Shown here one piece after another: positions 17,365-25,795 of a stretch of DNA of 64,000 nucleotides. Each line of letters opens with the position of its first letter. Within the stretch, counting starts at the first letter, position 1. This stretch comes from Streptococcus sanguinis (GTDB lineage: Bacteria > Bacillota > Bacilli > Lactobacillales > Streptococcaceae). The stretch is taken from NCBI RefSeq assembly GCF_900475275.1, contig NZ_LS483364.1, positions 1,922,001 to 1,986,000 on the forward strand, written 5' to 3'. Below the pieces are notes generated by a model that ran no database searches, was not told where the DNA came from, and saw only the letters and a program-made list of their open reading frames with translations. The translations under genes were made by a program, and so were the position numbers.

Positions 17365-17982
17365 TCACTGCTTCCAATCTTGCTTTTTCAAGAACAGACT
17401 GATGCAGACTCCTAGGATAAGGTAGAAAGTGACAAAGGTAAGACTGGCTGCCAGACTGGTCGGATATGGAAAGATCTTGCCCAGAGGAAAAAGAACATTA
17501 GATAGAAATCCGAGGGGAACAAAGAGCAAGAATAAAATCAAGGCTAGCTTAACCTGAAAAGAAGGTCTTACCTCGGATAGATTGCGGCCCATTCCCCACA
17601 CCAGCAGCCCTACTCCCTGAACGATCAGCACCGGCGTTAGCAAGATACTGATCTTGAGAAAATCAGCTAGGATAATGGAGAGGATGATGCCCAGACCGAT
17701 AAAGCCAAGAGAGAGCTGATAGCAAATATTGCTGGCTATTCTCCTGTGCTTGATTGACTGCTCTTCCTCTTTCTGTACTACAGGCTCAATTCCCTTGAGC
17801 AGATAGTCTGTGGTCACCTCAAAATAGTCACTCATGGAAATGATCTTATCCAAATCAGGCATACTCTGCTCACTCTCCCACTTGGAAACGGCCTGTCTAG
17901 ACACACCGAGTTGGTCGGCTAGCCCCTCCTGAGAAATGCCCCGCGCTTTCCGCAGGTACTGGATTCTGTCTGATAGATTCAT
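17365..17982 (-). CDS. XRE-family regulator with membrane C-terminus
   Basis: Residues 1-60 are a Cro/CI-type helix-turn-helix (RIQYLRKARGISQEGLADQL, GVSRQAVSKWE), followed by a conserved dimer stretch (MSDYFEVTTDYLLKGIEP) and then four hydrophobic segments (about 85-105, 110-128, 145-162 and 175-195). This membrane-tethered form of 205 residues is common in Firmicutes next to ABC exporters or CAAX proteases, where it senses envelope state. It lies beside a CPBP protease on the same strand, 109 nt downstream of it. Target genes are unknown. Confidence 0.85.
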   Translation of the reverse strand: MNLSDRIQYLRKARGISQEGLADQLGVSRQAVSKWESEQSMPDLDKIISMSDYFEVTTDYLLKGIEPVVQKEEEQSIKHRRIASNICYQLSLGFIGLGIILSIILADFLKISILLTPVLIVQGVGLLVWGMGRNLSEVRPSFQVKLALILFLLFVPLGFLSNVLFPLGKIFPYPTSLAASLTFVTFYLILGVCISLFLKKQDWKQ

Positions 17983-18091
17983 GGATTGTTTTACCTATTC
18001 TTTCTTATTTTTTATACTTTCTTTCATTGAAACTTATTATAGCACAAGGCGGATAGACTACAAAGTCTGATTGTCATCTCTTCATACAATG

Positions 18092-18925
18092 CTAGATTTC
18101 TTCTTTAGATGGAAGTGCTTTTTCCTCCCTATCCGTCCGATACCAGAGATAGATACTATAAAGTGTCAGGAGAATCACACCTCCAAAGTAAAAGAAGGGA
18201 TTGACTTGAGAGAAATCCAATTGATTGTTAGCTTGAGCTATGCCAACAAAAGTCGGGATAAGGGTGTTGGAGAGCGCATGAAAGATGTTACAAGCAAGAA
18301 CAGACTGGGTCTTCTTATAAAGTGCAGCAAGCCAGAAAGAGAGAAGGATACTGAAAATGATAAAAACTGAGAAAAGATCATGGCTTCGATCATAAAAGCG
18401 ATCGTAAAACCAGAGAGGAATATGCCAGATGGCCCAAATAATACCGGTCATCAAGGTAGAGACAAAGAAAGAAAACTTTTTCTCTAAGGCCGGCTGTAGG
18501 AAGCCACGCCAGCCGAATTCTTCAATCCCGCCCGATAGGACAATACAATAGATAAAAAACCAAGGAAATCTTACTAAAGCGCCGTCTACCAGCTTGCCGC
18601 CAGAAGCTAGGGCATAGAAGGTGGTCAGACCGCCACCATAGATTAGCAAGTAGAGCCAGGTCTCTTTCTTGCCTGAAAAGAGATAGGAGCAAATGGCCTT
18701 GAAGCCTTTCTTTTTCAGTACGATCAGGCTGGCCAGCATAGGCCCAAACATAGCAATACCATTTAGAATAGCTTCAAGAGCAAGATAGGCTGTAGGTGGG
18801 CTGTCTGGCCAAAGGTTTTTGAGGATAATGTCCAGCAGCCAGAATCCCCATGTCCAGCCGAAGTTCCAAGCTAGGAACGGCAAAATTAGTTTTGGTTGTG
18901 GTTTGATAGTTGTTTCTGTATTCAT
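18092..18925 (-). CDS. CPBP-family intramembrane glutamic protease
   Basis: A 277-residue membrane protein (seven or eight helices) of the CAAX protease and bacteriocin-processing (Abi/CPBP) family. All family motifs are visible: EEFGWRGFL near residue 140 (EExxxR), WHIPLWF near 175 and FHALSN near 225. In lactic acid bacteria such proteins are often bacteriocin self-immunity factors. The ATG at 18925 has AAGGAGG 7 nt upstream. It lies upstream of the XRE regulator in the segment bounded by direct repeats, and next to the ABC cassettes. Its substrate is not known. Confidence 0.88.
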   Translation of the reverse strand: MNTETTIKPQPKLILPFLAWNFGWTWGFWLLDIILKNLWPDSPPTAYLALEAILNGIAMFGPMLASLIVLKKKGFKAICSYLFSGKKETWLYLLIYGGGLTTFYALASGGKLVDGALVRFPWFFIYCIVLSGGIEEFGWRGFLQPALEKKFSFFVSTLMTGIIWAIWHIPLWFYDRFYDRSHDLFSVFIIFSILLSFWLAALYKKTQSVLACNIFHALSNTLIPTFVGIAQANNQLDFSQVNPFFYFGGVILLTLYSIYLWYRTDREEKALPSKEEI

Positions 18926-19358
18926 GAGAATACCTCCTTATAATATAATTAAACTCAAGTTTTTAATCCAAATCTTCAAAGACAGCGACTCGTTCATTCC
19001 GAAATCAAAAACTTGGCTTCTGCTTTCAGATTAACAAAAAAGCCAGTTGCCTTTCTAGCGACTGGACTTGGAATAAAGAAAAAATCTAGTTGCTTTTTGG
19101 GTGATTGAACTTGGAATCATTGTCAACTGTCAGTTGCAAGTCAGTTATATCAAGGGTTTAGAGTAGTTGGCTGATTTTTCACTTTGGCCGGAAAAATGAC
19201 CTCGTTGATATGACTTGCTTTTAAAATCACAAAACAAAAAGGCATCTTTATCATGCCTTTCTTCGACTTAATCTAAAAATAAACCTCAGCCAATTCGAAA
19301 ATTAACTGAGGTTTATGAGCGGATTTTGAGCGGATTTGAGCGGATTTTGAGCGGATTT
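18926..19358. other. Intergenic 433 bp: promoter region, inverted repeats, terminators
   Basis: No convincing ORF. It contains the CPBP promoter side (18930-18965, A/T-rich), a CCAGT...ACTGG hairpin at about 19043-19065, an imperfect direct repeat of about 35 nt (AGTTGC..., near 19045 and 19089) that ends in ACTTGGAAT twice, a spaced inverted repeat GCAAGTCA...TGACTTGC (about 19135 and 19211), and two stem-loops at 19241-19264 and 19281-19314. The former has its T-run on the minus strand and may terminate the Fic gene. Confidence 0.5.
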
Positions 19359-19359
19359 T
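19281..19359. repeat. Stem-loop plus four GAGCGGATTT units, right copy
   Basis: AACCTCAGCCAA and TTAACTGAGGTT form a hairpin like the cassette 3 terminator. It is followed by four GAGCGGATTT(T) units at 19317, 19328, 19338 and 19349. The last unit runs into the Fic stop codon. Same order and orientation as 17258-17328. Confidence 0.7.
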
Positions 19360-20339
19360 TAAGCTAACTGATAGACCCGATCCCGCGTTGTTCCACTTGT
19401 TTTCAGAAGACCGAATTCTACAAATATATTCAAATATCTACGGGTTGTAGCCTCGCTTAATCCTGTAATCTCTTGTACTTTTGCATTAGCTATTTGTGAA
19501 TGTTCCTCCAAGTAAGCTTTTATCAGCTGATAAATTTCTAACTCTCTTGGCTTTAATGTCTTGTGAAGTATCCTGTCTGCATCTTCATCTGCTTTTTCTT
19601 GGTATTCTTCTAGTGTTTCTAGTATGGCCTGCAACATAAACTCGGTAAATACTGTAGAGTCATTGGTATCATTGCTGATGGTCAAGGCATCATAATAACC
19701 CTGCTGATGAGCATAAATAACTGATTCTACTGGTAGCCATTCAAAAATTGGATTCCATTGACTGAGAATCAGACTCTGCCATAGACGTCCCATTCGCCCA
19801 TTACCATCTTCAAAAGGGTGAATAATCTCTAACTCAAAGTGAACGATACAGGACTTGACAATGGCCGAGACCTCGCTTTGCTCTGCCCATTTGAATAAAT
19901 CCTTGACCAAATTGGGGACAAACTGTGGTCTAGCCCCAACATGAACTACTCTCCCCTCGCCATCATAGACTCCAACATCCCCTAGCCGAAACTGTCCCGA
20001 CCGCTTGACTAAATCCTTAGTCAGCAAGCCATGTGCCAGGAGAAAATCATCTAGACTATAAGGGTTGAGCCTGAACACTCGCTCATAGGCTTCATAGGCA
20101 TTTTGCACCTCATGAATATCTTTTAACGGACCAAGTACACGCCTGCCTTCAATGATGTCCGTTACCTGTTCTAGTGATAAGCTATTATTCTCAATAGCAA
20201 GTGATGATTGAATAGATCGGATTCGGTTTTCCTTACGCAAATACAGCTTACGTTTTTCAATCGAAAGTTGAGTCGTCAGTTCAGAAATTCTCTGAACTAG
20301 GTTTAATATCTTCTCTGTAATACGATAATTCGGTTGCAT
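19359..20339 (-). CDS. Fic-domain protein with inhibitory helix and C-terminal winged helix
   Basis: Probable AMP-transferase (Fic) of 326 residues. The catalytic loop IHPFEDGNGRMGRLW (near 175-190) fits HPFxxGNGRxxR with the catalytic His and the anion-binding Gly-Asn-Gly. Upstream SLAIEN (residues 46-51) fits the (S/T)xxxE(G/N) inhibitory motif, so this is a class II, auto-inhibited Fic. Residues 260-326 form a winged-helix domain (NAKVQEITGLSEATTRRYLNIF). Such proteins can modify their own target or act as regulators or toxins; no separate antitoxin gene is next to it, in line with class II. The target is unknown. Confidence 0.92.
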   Translation of the reverse strand: MQPNYRITEKILNLVQRISELTTQLSIEKRKLYLRKENRIRSIQSSLAIENNSLSLEQVTDIIEGRRVLGPLKDIHEVQNAYEAYERVFRLNPYSLDDFLLAHGLLTKDLVKRSGQFRLGDVGVYDGEGRVVHVGARPQFVPNLVKDLFKWAEQSEVSAIVKSCIVHFELEIIHPFEDGNGRMGRLWQSLILSQWNPIFEWLPVESVIYAHQQGYYDALTISNDTNDSTVFTEFMLQAILETLEEYQEKADEDADRILHKTLKPRELEIYQLIKAYLEEHSQIANAKVQEITGLSEATTRRYLNIFVEFGLLKTSGTTRDRVYQLA

Positions 20340-20383
20340 TTTACTCCTTTAAAAAAACATTTTCCCTTATCATACACTATCCT

Positions 20384-21259
20384 CTACAAAGTCACAACCA
20401 GTTCAAACCAGTCGTCCTCGGCTTTCATTGTCAAGTCCCCGCCTAGGATTTCGACTAACTGCTGAGTGATGTAGAGCCCTAGCCCTGAAGACTCCTCACT
20501 GCTGGATAGATTTTCTGAGTAAAAGCGATTAGTCAGCTTATCCAGATATTGGATAGGCTGCTGGACGATATTTTTGACGGTAAAGATACAATGCTCGCCC
20601 TCTTTTTTCAGAGAAATGCTGGCGGCCTTACGGCCGTGCTTGAGGACATTGCTTATCATATTTTGGACAATGCGCTCTAAAATTTCTGGGTCTGTCTCTA
20701 GCTCGAGACCTTCAGCTAACTCTACCTGCAGGTCAATCTGGGCTTTCTGAAAAGCATCATAATAAGTAAAAAGCTGCTGGGTTACTAGCTGGGATATATC
20801 TGTCGGCTGGACATTGGCCCGTATAGCTCCCTCCATCAGCCGGCGGTACTCCATCAAGGCTTCCAGCCGTTTGGACACCATTCCCAGACTATCTGCAATT
20901 TTGATTAGCTGCTGACTTTCCTGACTATCATCCTTCAGCAGCTGCTGCGTATAGCCACTGGCAATGGTCAGAGGGGTGCGGATATCATGGGCGATATTAC
21001 TGATAGCCATATCCAGCGTCTTTTTTTCCTGCTGGACTACAAAGGTCGTCTTGTCTAGCTCCCCAAAGAGTAGCTCTGCTTCCTCTGTCAGCTCCAAAAT
21101 ACTGGGGGCATGAGCAGCAGGAGCCAGACGATTCTGGCTCCCTGTCTGCCGCTTCCGACGAATCTGCTGAGCCACATCCTTGACCGCCAAATGATAGCGT
21201 ATTAAACCAATGGCCAGAAACAGACTGATAAGGGCAAATAAAATGACTAACACCAACAT
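20384..21259 (-). CDS. Sensor histidine kinase
   Basis: A 291-residue kinase with one N-terminal hydrophobic stretch (about 2-20) and almost no extracellular part, so it likely senses within the membrane or through a partner such as an ABC exporter. The H box AISNIAHDIRTPLT holds the phospho-His; the N box NMISNVLKHG and G box SSGLGLYITQQLVE complete the ATP site. The ATG at 21259 lies 1 nt after the response-regulator stop with AAGGAGG 6 nt before it; the longer frame from 21283 has no site. It is cotranscribed with the response regulator and lies 0.7 kb from promoter copy D. Confidence 0.92.
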   Translation of the reverse strand: MLVLVILFALISLFLAIGLIRYHLAVKDVAQQIRRKRQTGSQNRLAPAAHAPSILELTEEAELLFGELDKTTFVVQQEKKTLDMAISNIAHDIRTPLTIASGYTQQLLKDDSQESQQLIKIADSLGMVSKRLEALMEYRRLMEGAIRANVQPTDISQLVTQQLFTYYDAFQKAQIDLQVELAEGLELETDPEILERIVQNMISNVLKHGRKAASISLKKEGEHCIFTVKNIVQQPIQYLDKLTNRFYSENLSSSEESSGLGLYITQQLVEILGGDLTMKAEDDWFELVVTL

Positions 21260-21260
21260 A

Positions 21261-21941
21261 TCAGTCCTCCTTGAGCCGGACACCTAGTCCCCAAACAGTC
21301 TCTATGTATTCCTCTGTTGGATCCAACTGAGCCAGTTTCTTACGTAGATTGCTGAGGTGAGTATTCAGGGTATTATCCCCAGGCAGATAGCTCTCTTCCC
21401 AGACCTGCTCAAAGAGCTCTTCCTTAGTGTAGATCTTCTTGGGATGACGGAGCAAGAGCTGGAGGATATGATATTCTTTCTTGCTCAAACGGACGCTTTT
21501 CTCACCGCAGACCGCCTCAAAGGTAGCCTTGAGCAGACGGATATTTTTAAAGGACTGGCCTTCTTCATCGCCAGTCAAAGCCTGCTGGCTGCGCAGCTGC
21601 ACGGTGATACGGGCAAAAACTTCATCCAGATTGAAGGGTTTGACGATATAATCATTAGCACCATTCAGCAGGTACTGGCTAACCAGCGCTTTCTCCCCAA
21701 GAGCCGTCAGCATAACCACTGGCACCGTAGCATTGCTGCTGCGAATTTCCTTCAACACTTCATCGCCATTCTTACCCGGCAGCATGATGTCCAGAAGGAC
21801 CAAATCAATCTCCTCCCGCTCAAACAGCGAAATGCCCTCTGTCCCCGAATAGGCGGAATAAACCGTGTGTTCCTTCTGAAAAAGATCTTTTAGAATTTCA
21901 TGAATATCACTGTTGTCTTCGATGAGTAAAATATGAGCCAT
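21261..21941 (-). CDS. OmpR/PhoB-family response regulator
   Basis: A 226-residue regulator: receiver domain (residues 1-115) with phospho-Asp in LVLLDIMLPG, the conserved Thr in MLTALG and Lys in YIVKPF; C-terminal winged helix (130-226) with LSKKEYHILQLLLRHPKKIYTKEELFEQVW and LRKKL. MAHILLIED at 21941 follows GGAGG by 9 nt and is the standard start. OmpR-type regulators bind head-to-tail repeats about one helical turn (10-11 bp) apart, which is just the architecture found at four promoters in this locus, one of them 85 nt upstream of this gene. That it binds them is inference. Confidence 0.93.
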   Translation of the reverse strand: MAHILLIEDNSDIHEILKDLFQKEHTVYSAYSGTEGISLFEREEIDLVLLDIMLPGKNGDEVLKEIRSSNATVPVVMLTALGEKALVSQYLLNGANDYIVKPFNLDEVFARITVQLRSQQALTGDEEGQSFKNIRLLKATFEAVCGEKSVRLSKKEYHILQLLLRHPKKIYTKEELFEQVWEESYLPGDNTLNTHLSNLRKKLAQLDPTEEYIETVWGLGVRLKED

Positions 21942-22025
21942 AAACACTCGCCTCCAGAAATTTCCTATCACTAGTGTAGCAAGGATAAGAGGCTAAGTCA
22001 ATAAAAGATGGACTATTCGAAAAAC

Positions 22026-22079
22026 TTTAGAAATATTTTAGAATTACTTGAAGGATATTTGAGAATTGAACTTTAAAAT
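22026..22079 (+). promoter_or_regulatory. Operator-promoter copy D (11-bp triple repeat), serine hydrolase operon
   Basis: TTTAGAAATAT (22026), TTTAGAATTAC (22037), TTGAAGGATAT (22048), TTGA at 22059 and a -10 TAAAAT at 22074, with spacings equal to copies A-C. It lies in the divergent region between the two-component genes and the hydrolase genes, so it may also autoregulate the former. Confidence 0.82.
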
Positions 22080-22123
22080 AGAAAGAAATAAGAAATGTAT
22101 GTGCTATAAAAAGGAGACTCAGA

Positions 22124-22183
22124 ATGTTTAAAATTTTTTGCAAAATCGTTTTTAGAAGTATTACTTTCGCCCTTGAGGGCTAA
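22124..22183 (+). CDS. Putative 19-residue peptide in the leader of the serine hydrolase operon
   Basis: MFKIFCKIVFRSITFALEG, with AAAAAGGAGACTC 4-5 nt before its ATG. The same ribosome-site sequence recurs before the hydrolase start (22188-22198), so the ORF is bracketed by two copies. The peptide is hydrophobic with lysine and arginine at intervals and one Cys, which would suit an amphipathic membrane-active, signalling or leader peptide. It lies 45 nt after the -10 of copy D, so it is the first reading frame of that transcript. No family is recognised. Confidence 0.45.
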   Translation: MFKIFCKIVFRSITFALEG

Positions 22184-22201
22184 GGAAAAAAGGAGACTCG
22201 C

Positions 22202-23983
22202 ATGAAGAAATCATTTATTCTAACGCTTCTAACGATTATAACTCTGGGGCTCTTCCAGCCAGCTACTGCGCTGGCTGAGGTGGCTCAAAAGCTACCATCT
22301 GGTATAGAACGGGACCAGATCGGCCAAAAAATCCAAGACTATGTCAAGGAACATGAAAAAACAACAGCCGGCATGGCAACGGCAGTCTTTGACAAGGACG
22401 GTACCATTTATCAAGGCAACTTTGGATACATGGATAAGGAAAAAGACATCAAGGCCGATGATGATAGCGTCTTTGAATGGGGCTCTGTAACCAAGCTGAC
22501 CGTCTGGCTCTCTGTTATGCAGCTCTGGGAGCAAGGTAAGATTAGCCTAGAAGAAGACATTCGCACCTATCTGCCAGAGGGCTTCCTCAAAAATCTCCGC
22601 TATGACAAACCTATCACCATGCTGGATCTCATGAATCATCAGGCAGGATTTGACGAGACTACCTTCTACATGCGAAGTGACAAAAGTATCGAAGAAATCC
22701 TTAAAGAACAACAACCTATCCAGTCTTTTGAACCCGGTACAGTCACAGCTTATTCAAATTACGGTGCCGGCTTAGCTGCTCTGATTGTCGAGCGGATCTC
22801 CGGTCAGACCTTTGCCAACTATGCCCATGAGCATATTTTCCAACCACTGGGCATGGATAAAACGGCTATTTTGCCGGACCTATCAGACAATTCCTACGTT
22901 CAGAAAAAGCGTCAAGAAACCAAGGGTTACGACACTAAAGGAAACTTGCTGAGCAAGGACCATTTCATCACTAGCATCTATCCTACCGGAGCGGCTACTG
23001 GCACCTTTAAAGACTTGGAGAAGTTCGCCCAAGCCCTGCTGGCTCGCAAAACGCTCTTTGAGCGCCCAGAGACTTGGAACACCCTCTATACTGTCAGTTC
23101 CACCTACCCTGACACGGATATCATCCGCAATGCTCACGGTTTCTGGGCCAACGAATACGGTACTACTGTGTTGGGCCACGGCGGAAATACAGCTGGCTCT
23201 ACTTCACGGATAATATTGGACTTGGAGCACGGTATCGGCTATGTCGTCATGACCAATCAAGGTACAGAGCAAAATTATAATTTCCAAATGCCAGAGCTCG
23301 TCTTTGGGCCACGTAAAACAGCCAGCAAGGAAACCCAAGAGCAATTCAGTCCTGGCTATTATCGCACTCTGCGCAACTTTAATCAAGGCCCTCTAGCTAT
23401 CTTTAAAATGATTCCAGCCTCCGCAGACTACTTGCAGGAACCATCTGACGATCAGCGATTGCCAAACAACTTCTGGACCATTTATCAGAGCCAAGGCAAG
23501 ACCCATATCGCAGTAGCTGTTGCAGACTATGAGAAAGTCTCTGACTTTGATTTCTTTAAAGACTATGTTGTTCTAGGCTTGGCCGGACTTGGTATCATCT
23601 ACGCCCTCGGCCTGCTCCTCATCAGCCCTCTTCTAGGAGTCTATCGGCTTATCTTTCGCAAGAAACAAGACCAGCCAGACCGCACTTGGAAGGTCTGGAA
23701 CCTTCTAACAGCTGTTGGTATTTTGGCTGTCCCAATCAATCTCTTTCTGCTATTCATGTCAGCAACTTCGGGAGATTTCAGCGAAATCGCTCAGTGGCGC
23801 TACATGCTCTTTGCTGCCTTGGGACGCCTGCTAACCGTATCCGCTCTGTTACCTCTCTTCAGAAAGTTCAGAGAAAAGCTCAGTAAAGGACGCCGCTTCC
23901 TAACAGCCGTGACCAGCCTATCTGCTTTAGCAGTGGCCGCTAATATCCTCTATTGGTCCCTCTATCAGTGGTGGGTATTCTAA
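22202..23983 (+). CDS. Membrane-anchored beta-lactamase-family serine hydrolase 1
   Basis: A 593-residue protein with a signal peptide (residues 1-25, cleavage near ALAEV), an extracellular class C beta-lactamase/PBP-like domain (about 30-390) and four C-terminal membrane helices (about 455-480, 498-522, 528-550 and 565-590). The catalytic motifs are complete: SVTK (SxxK), YSN (YxN) and HGG in place of KTG. Relatives are D-aminopeptidases, esterases or PBP-like proteins (FmtA, EstB). AAAGGAG precedes the ATG. It is the first large gene after promoter copy D and has a tandem paralogue downstream. A role in envelope modification or hydrolysis of an antibiotic is inferred. Confidence 0.88.
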   Translation: MKKSFILTLLTIITLGLFQPATALAEVAQKLPSGIERDQIGQKIQDYVKEHEKTTAGMATAVFDKDGTIYQGNFGYMDKEKDIKADDDSVFEWGSVTKLTVWLSVMQLWEQGKISLEEDIRTYLPEGFLKNLRYDKPITMLDLMNHQAGFDETTFYMRSDKSIEEILKEQQPIQSFEPGTVTAYSNYGAGLAALIVERISGQTFANYAHEHIFQPLGMDKTAILPDLSDNSYVQKKRQETKGYDTKGNLLSKDHFITSIYPTGAATGTFKDLEKFAQALLARKTLFERPETWNTLYTVSSTYPDTDIIRNAHGFWANEYGTTVLGHGGNTAGSTSRIILDLEHGIGYVVMTNQGTEQNYNFQMPELVFGPRKTASKETQEQFSPGYYRTLRNFNQGPLAIFKMIPASADYLQEPSDDQRLPNNFWTIYQSQGKTHIAVAVADYEKVSDFDFFKDYVVLGLAGLGIIYALGLLLISPLLGVYRLIFRKKQDQPDRTWKVWNLLTAVGILAVPINLFLLFMSATSGDFSEIAQWRYMLFAALGRLLTVSALLPLFRKFREKLSKGRRFLTAVTSLSALAVAANILYWSLYQWWVF

Positions 23984-24000
23984 CATGAAAGGAGCCAGCT

Positions 24001-25779
24001 ATGAAAAAAACATTTCCCCTAATCCTTTTAACTCTGTTGACTATAGGACTCTTTCGACCAATTACCGCACTGGCTGAAGAACAGAAACTCCCATCTGGTA
24101 TCGAACGGAACCAGATCGGCCAGAAAATCGAAGACTATGTCAAGGAGCATGAAAAGACGACTGCCGCTATGGAAACAGCAGTCTTTGACAAGGATAGCAC
24201 CATTTACCAAGGCAACTTCGGTTATATGGATAAAGAAAAAGGCATCAAAGCTGACAACAGCAGCGTCTTTGATTGGGGCTCTGTGACCAAGCTAACCGTC
24301 TGGATAGCTGTCATGCAACTCTGGGAACAAGGAAAGATTGACCTAGAGGAAGATATCAAGACCTACCTGCCAGAGAATTTTCTTAAAAATCTGCACTTCG
24401 ACAAAGCTATCACGATGCTGGATCTCATGAATCATCAGACAGGATTTGATGAATCTCTGTCTTACACAAAAGGTGATAAAAATATAGAGGAAAATCTACG
24501 CATGCTCCAGCCTGTCCAGTCCTTTGAACCTGGAACAGTAACCTCTTATTCCAACTATGGTGCTGGGCTCGCTTCTCTGATTGTCGAGCGGATTTCCGGC
24601 CAGACCTTTGCTGACTATACCCACGAGCATATCTTCCAGCCGCTTGGTATGGACAAGACAGCTCTCCTACCGGACTTATCTGATAATCCCTATGTTCAGA
24701 AAAAACGGCAAGAATCTAAGGCCTATGATACAAAGGGAAATTCACTAGGGACAGCTTTTTATGAATATGGTCTCTACTCAATTGGCCAAGCAGCCGGTAC
24801 CTTGGAGGATTTACAGAAATTTGCTCAGGCTCTGCTGGGGCGCAAGACTCTCTTTGACCGTCCAGAAACTTGGAATACTCTCTACAATCCCACTTCGACC
24901 TATCCAGGTACAGACATCGCCCGCAATGCCCACGGTTTCTGGATTAATGAATACGGAGTCAGCATCATTGGCCACGGCGGCAATACTGATGGTTTCAGCT
25001 CCCGGCTTATGCTAGACTTGGAAAGTGGCATCGGCTACATAGTCATGACCAATCAAAGCATGGAAGAGAATTACAACTACCAAATGCCTGAACTGGTTTT
25101 CGGAAAACGTAAAACAGCTGACGAAGATACCCAAAAGCAGTTTACACCAGGCTACTACCGTTCTCCGCGCACCTATCTCCATGGTCCCTTATCCTTTCTT
25201 AGACTCATGATGCCCTCAATAGAGAAGATTGACAATCCTGCTCAGAACCGAATCTTGAGTACCAATTTTTGGACCATCTATAAGAGCAAGGGAAAGATTA
25301 CAATTCCCGTCGCTGTGGTAGACTATGAGAAAATCTCTGCTTTTGACTTCTATAAGGACTATATCATCTTAGGATTAGGCATCCTTGGAATTGTCTACAG
25401 TTTTGGAACGCTCATCATCAGCCTTTTATTAGGAGCTTATCGCTTGATTTCCCGAAAAACGGTTGAGCACTCAGACCGCACTTGGAAGGTCTGGAATCTA
25501 CTGACTTCTCTTGGTATTCTGGCTGTTCTCCTAAACCTACTAATGATTATGATACCTTTGATGTCAGATGACCTAGATTCTCTAGCTCCCTGGCGCTACA
25601 TGCTCTTTGCTGCCTTGGGACTCCTGCTAACCACTGCTGCTCTGCTGCCGCTCTTCAGAAAATCCAGAGAAAAGTTCAGCAAAGGTCGCCTCTTCCTGAC
25701 GGCAATGACCAGTCTATCTGCTTTGGCAGTGGTCGCTAACATCCTTTACTGGTCTCTTTACCAGTGGTGGGTGCTTTGA
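24001..25779 (+). CDS. Membrane-anchored beta-lactamase-family serine hydrolase 2
   Basis: Tandem paralogue of the previous gene (592 residues) with the same design: signal peptide ending near LAEEQ, SVTK, YSN and HGG motifs, and four C-terminal helices ending LYWSLYQWWVL. Similarity runs from end to end (both contain LPSGIER, KTTA, SYTKG/MRSDKS variations), so a recent duplication is likely. It starts 17 nt after the first with AAAGGAG. Keeping two copies with different loops suggests different substrates or dosage. No inactivating changes were noticed. Confidence 0.87.
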   Translation: MKKTFPLILLTLLTIGLFRPITALAEEQKLPSGIERNQIGQKIEDYVKEHEKTTAAMETAVFDKDSTIYQGNFGYMDKEKGIKADNSSVFDWGSVTKLTVWIAVMQLWEQGKIDLEEDIKTYLPENFLKNLHFDKAITMLDLMNHQTGFDESLSYTKGDKNIEENLRMLQPVQSFEPGTVTSYSNYGAGLASLIVERISGQTFADYTHEHIFQPLGMDKTALLPDLSDNPYVQKKRQESKAYDTKGNSLGTAFYEYGLYSIGQAAGTLEDLQKFAQALLGRKTLFDRPETWNTLYNPTSTYPGTDIARNAHGFWINEYGVSIIGHGGNTDGFSSRLMLDLESGIGYIVMTNQSMEENYNYQMPELVFGKRKTADEDTQKQFTPGYYRSPRTYLHGPLSFLRLMMPSIEKIDNPAQNRILSTNFWTIYKSKGKITIPVAVVDYEKISAFDFYKDYIILGLGILGIVYSFGTLIISLLLGAYRLISRKTVEHSDRTWKVWNLLTSLGILAVLLNLLMIMIPLMSDDLDSLAPWRYMLFAALGLLLTTAALLPLFRKSREKFSKGRLFLTAMTSLSALAVVANILYWSLYQWWVL

Positions 25780-25795
25780 TAAATGAGGTATTCTT

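Noticed and set aside
19135..19224. Spaced inverted repeat GCAAGTCA...TGACTTGC as an attachment site
   Set aside because: No integrase or tRNA is near and there is no second copy flanking a segment; too weak to call.
17296..19359. GAGCGGATTT repeats as a CRISPR array
   Set aside because: Units are 10-11 bp with no spacers and there are no cas genes in the window.
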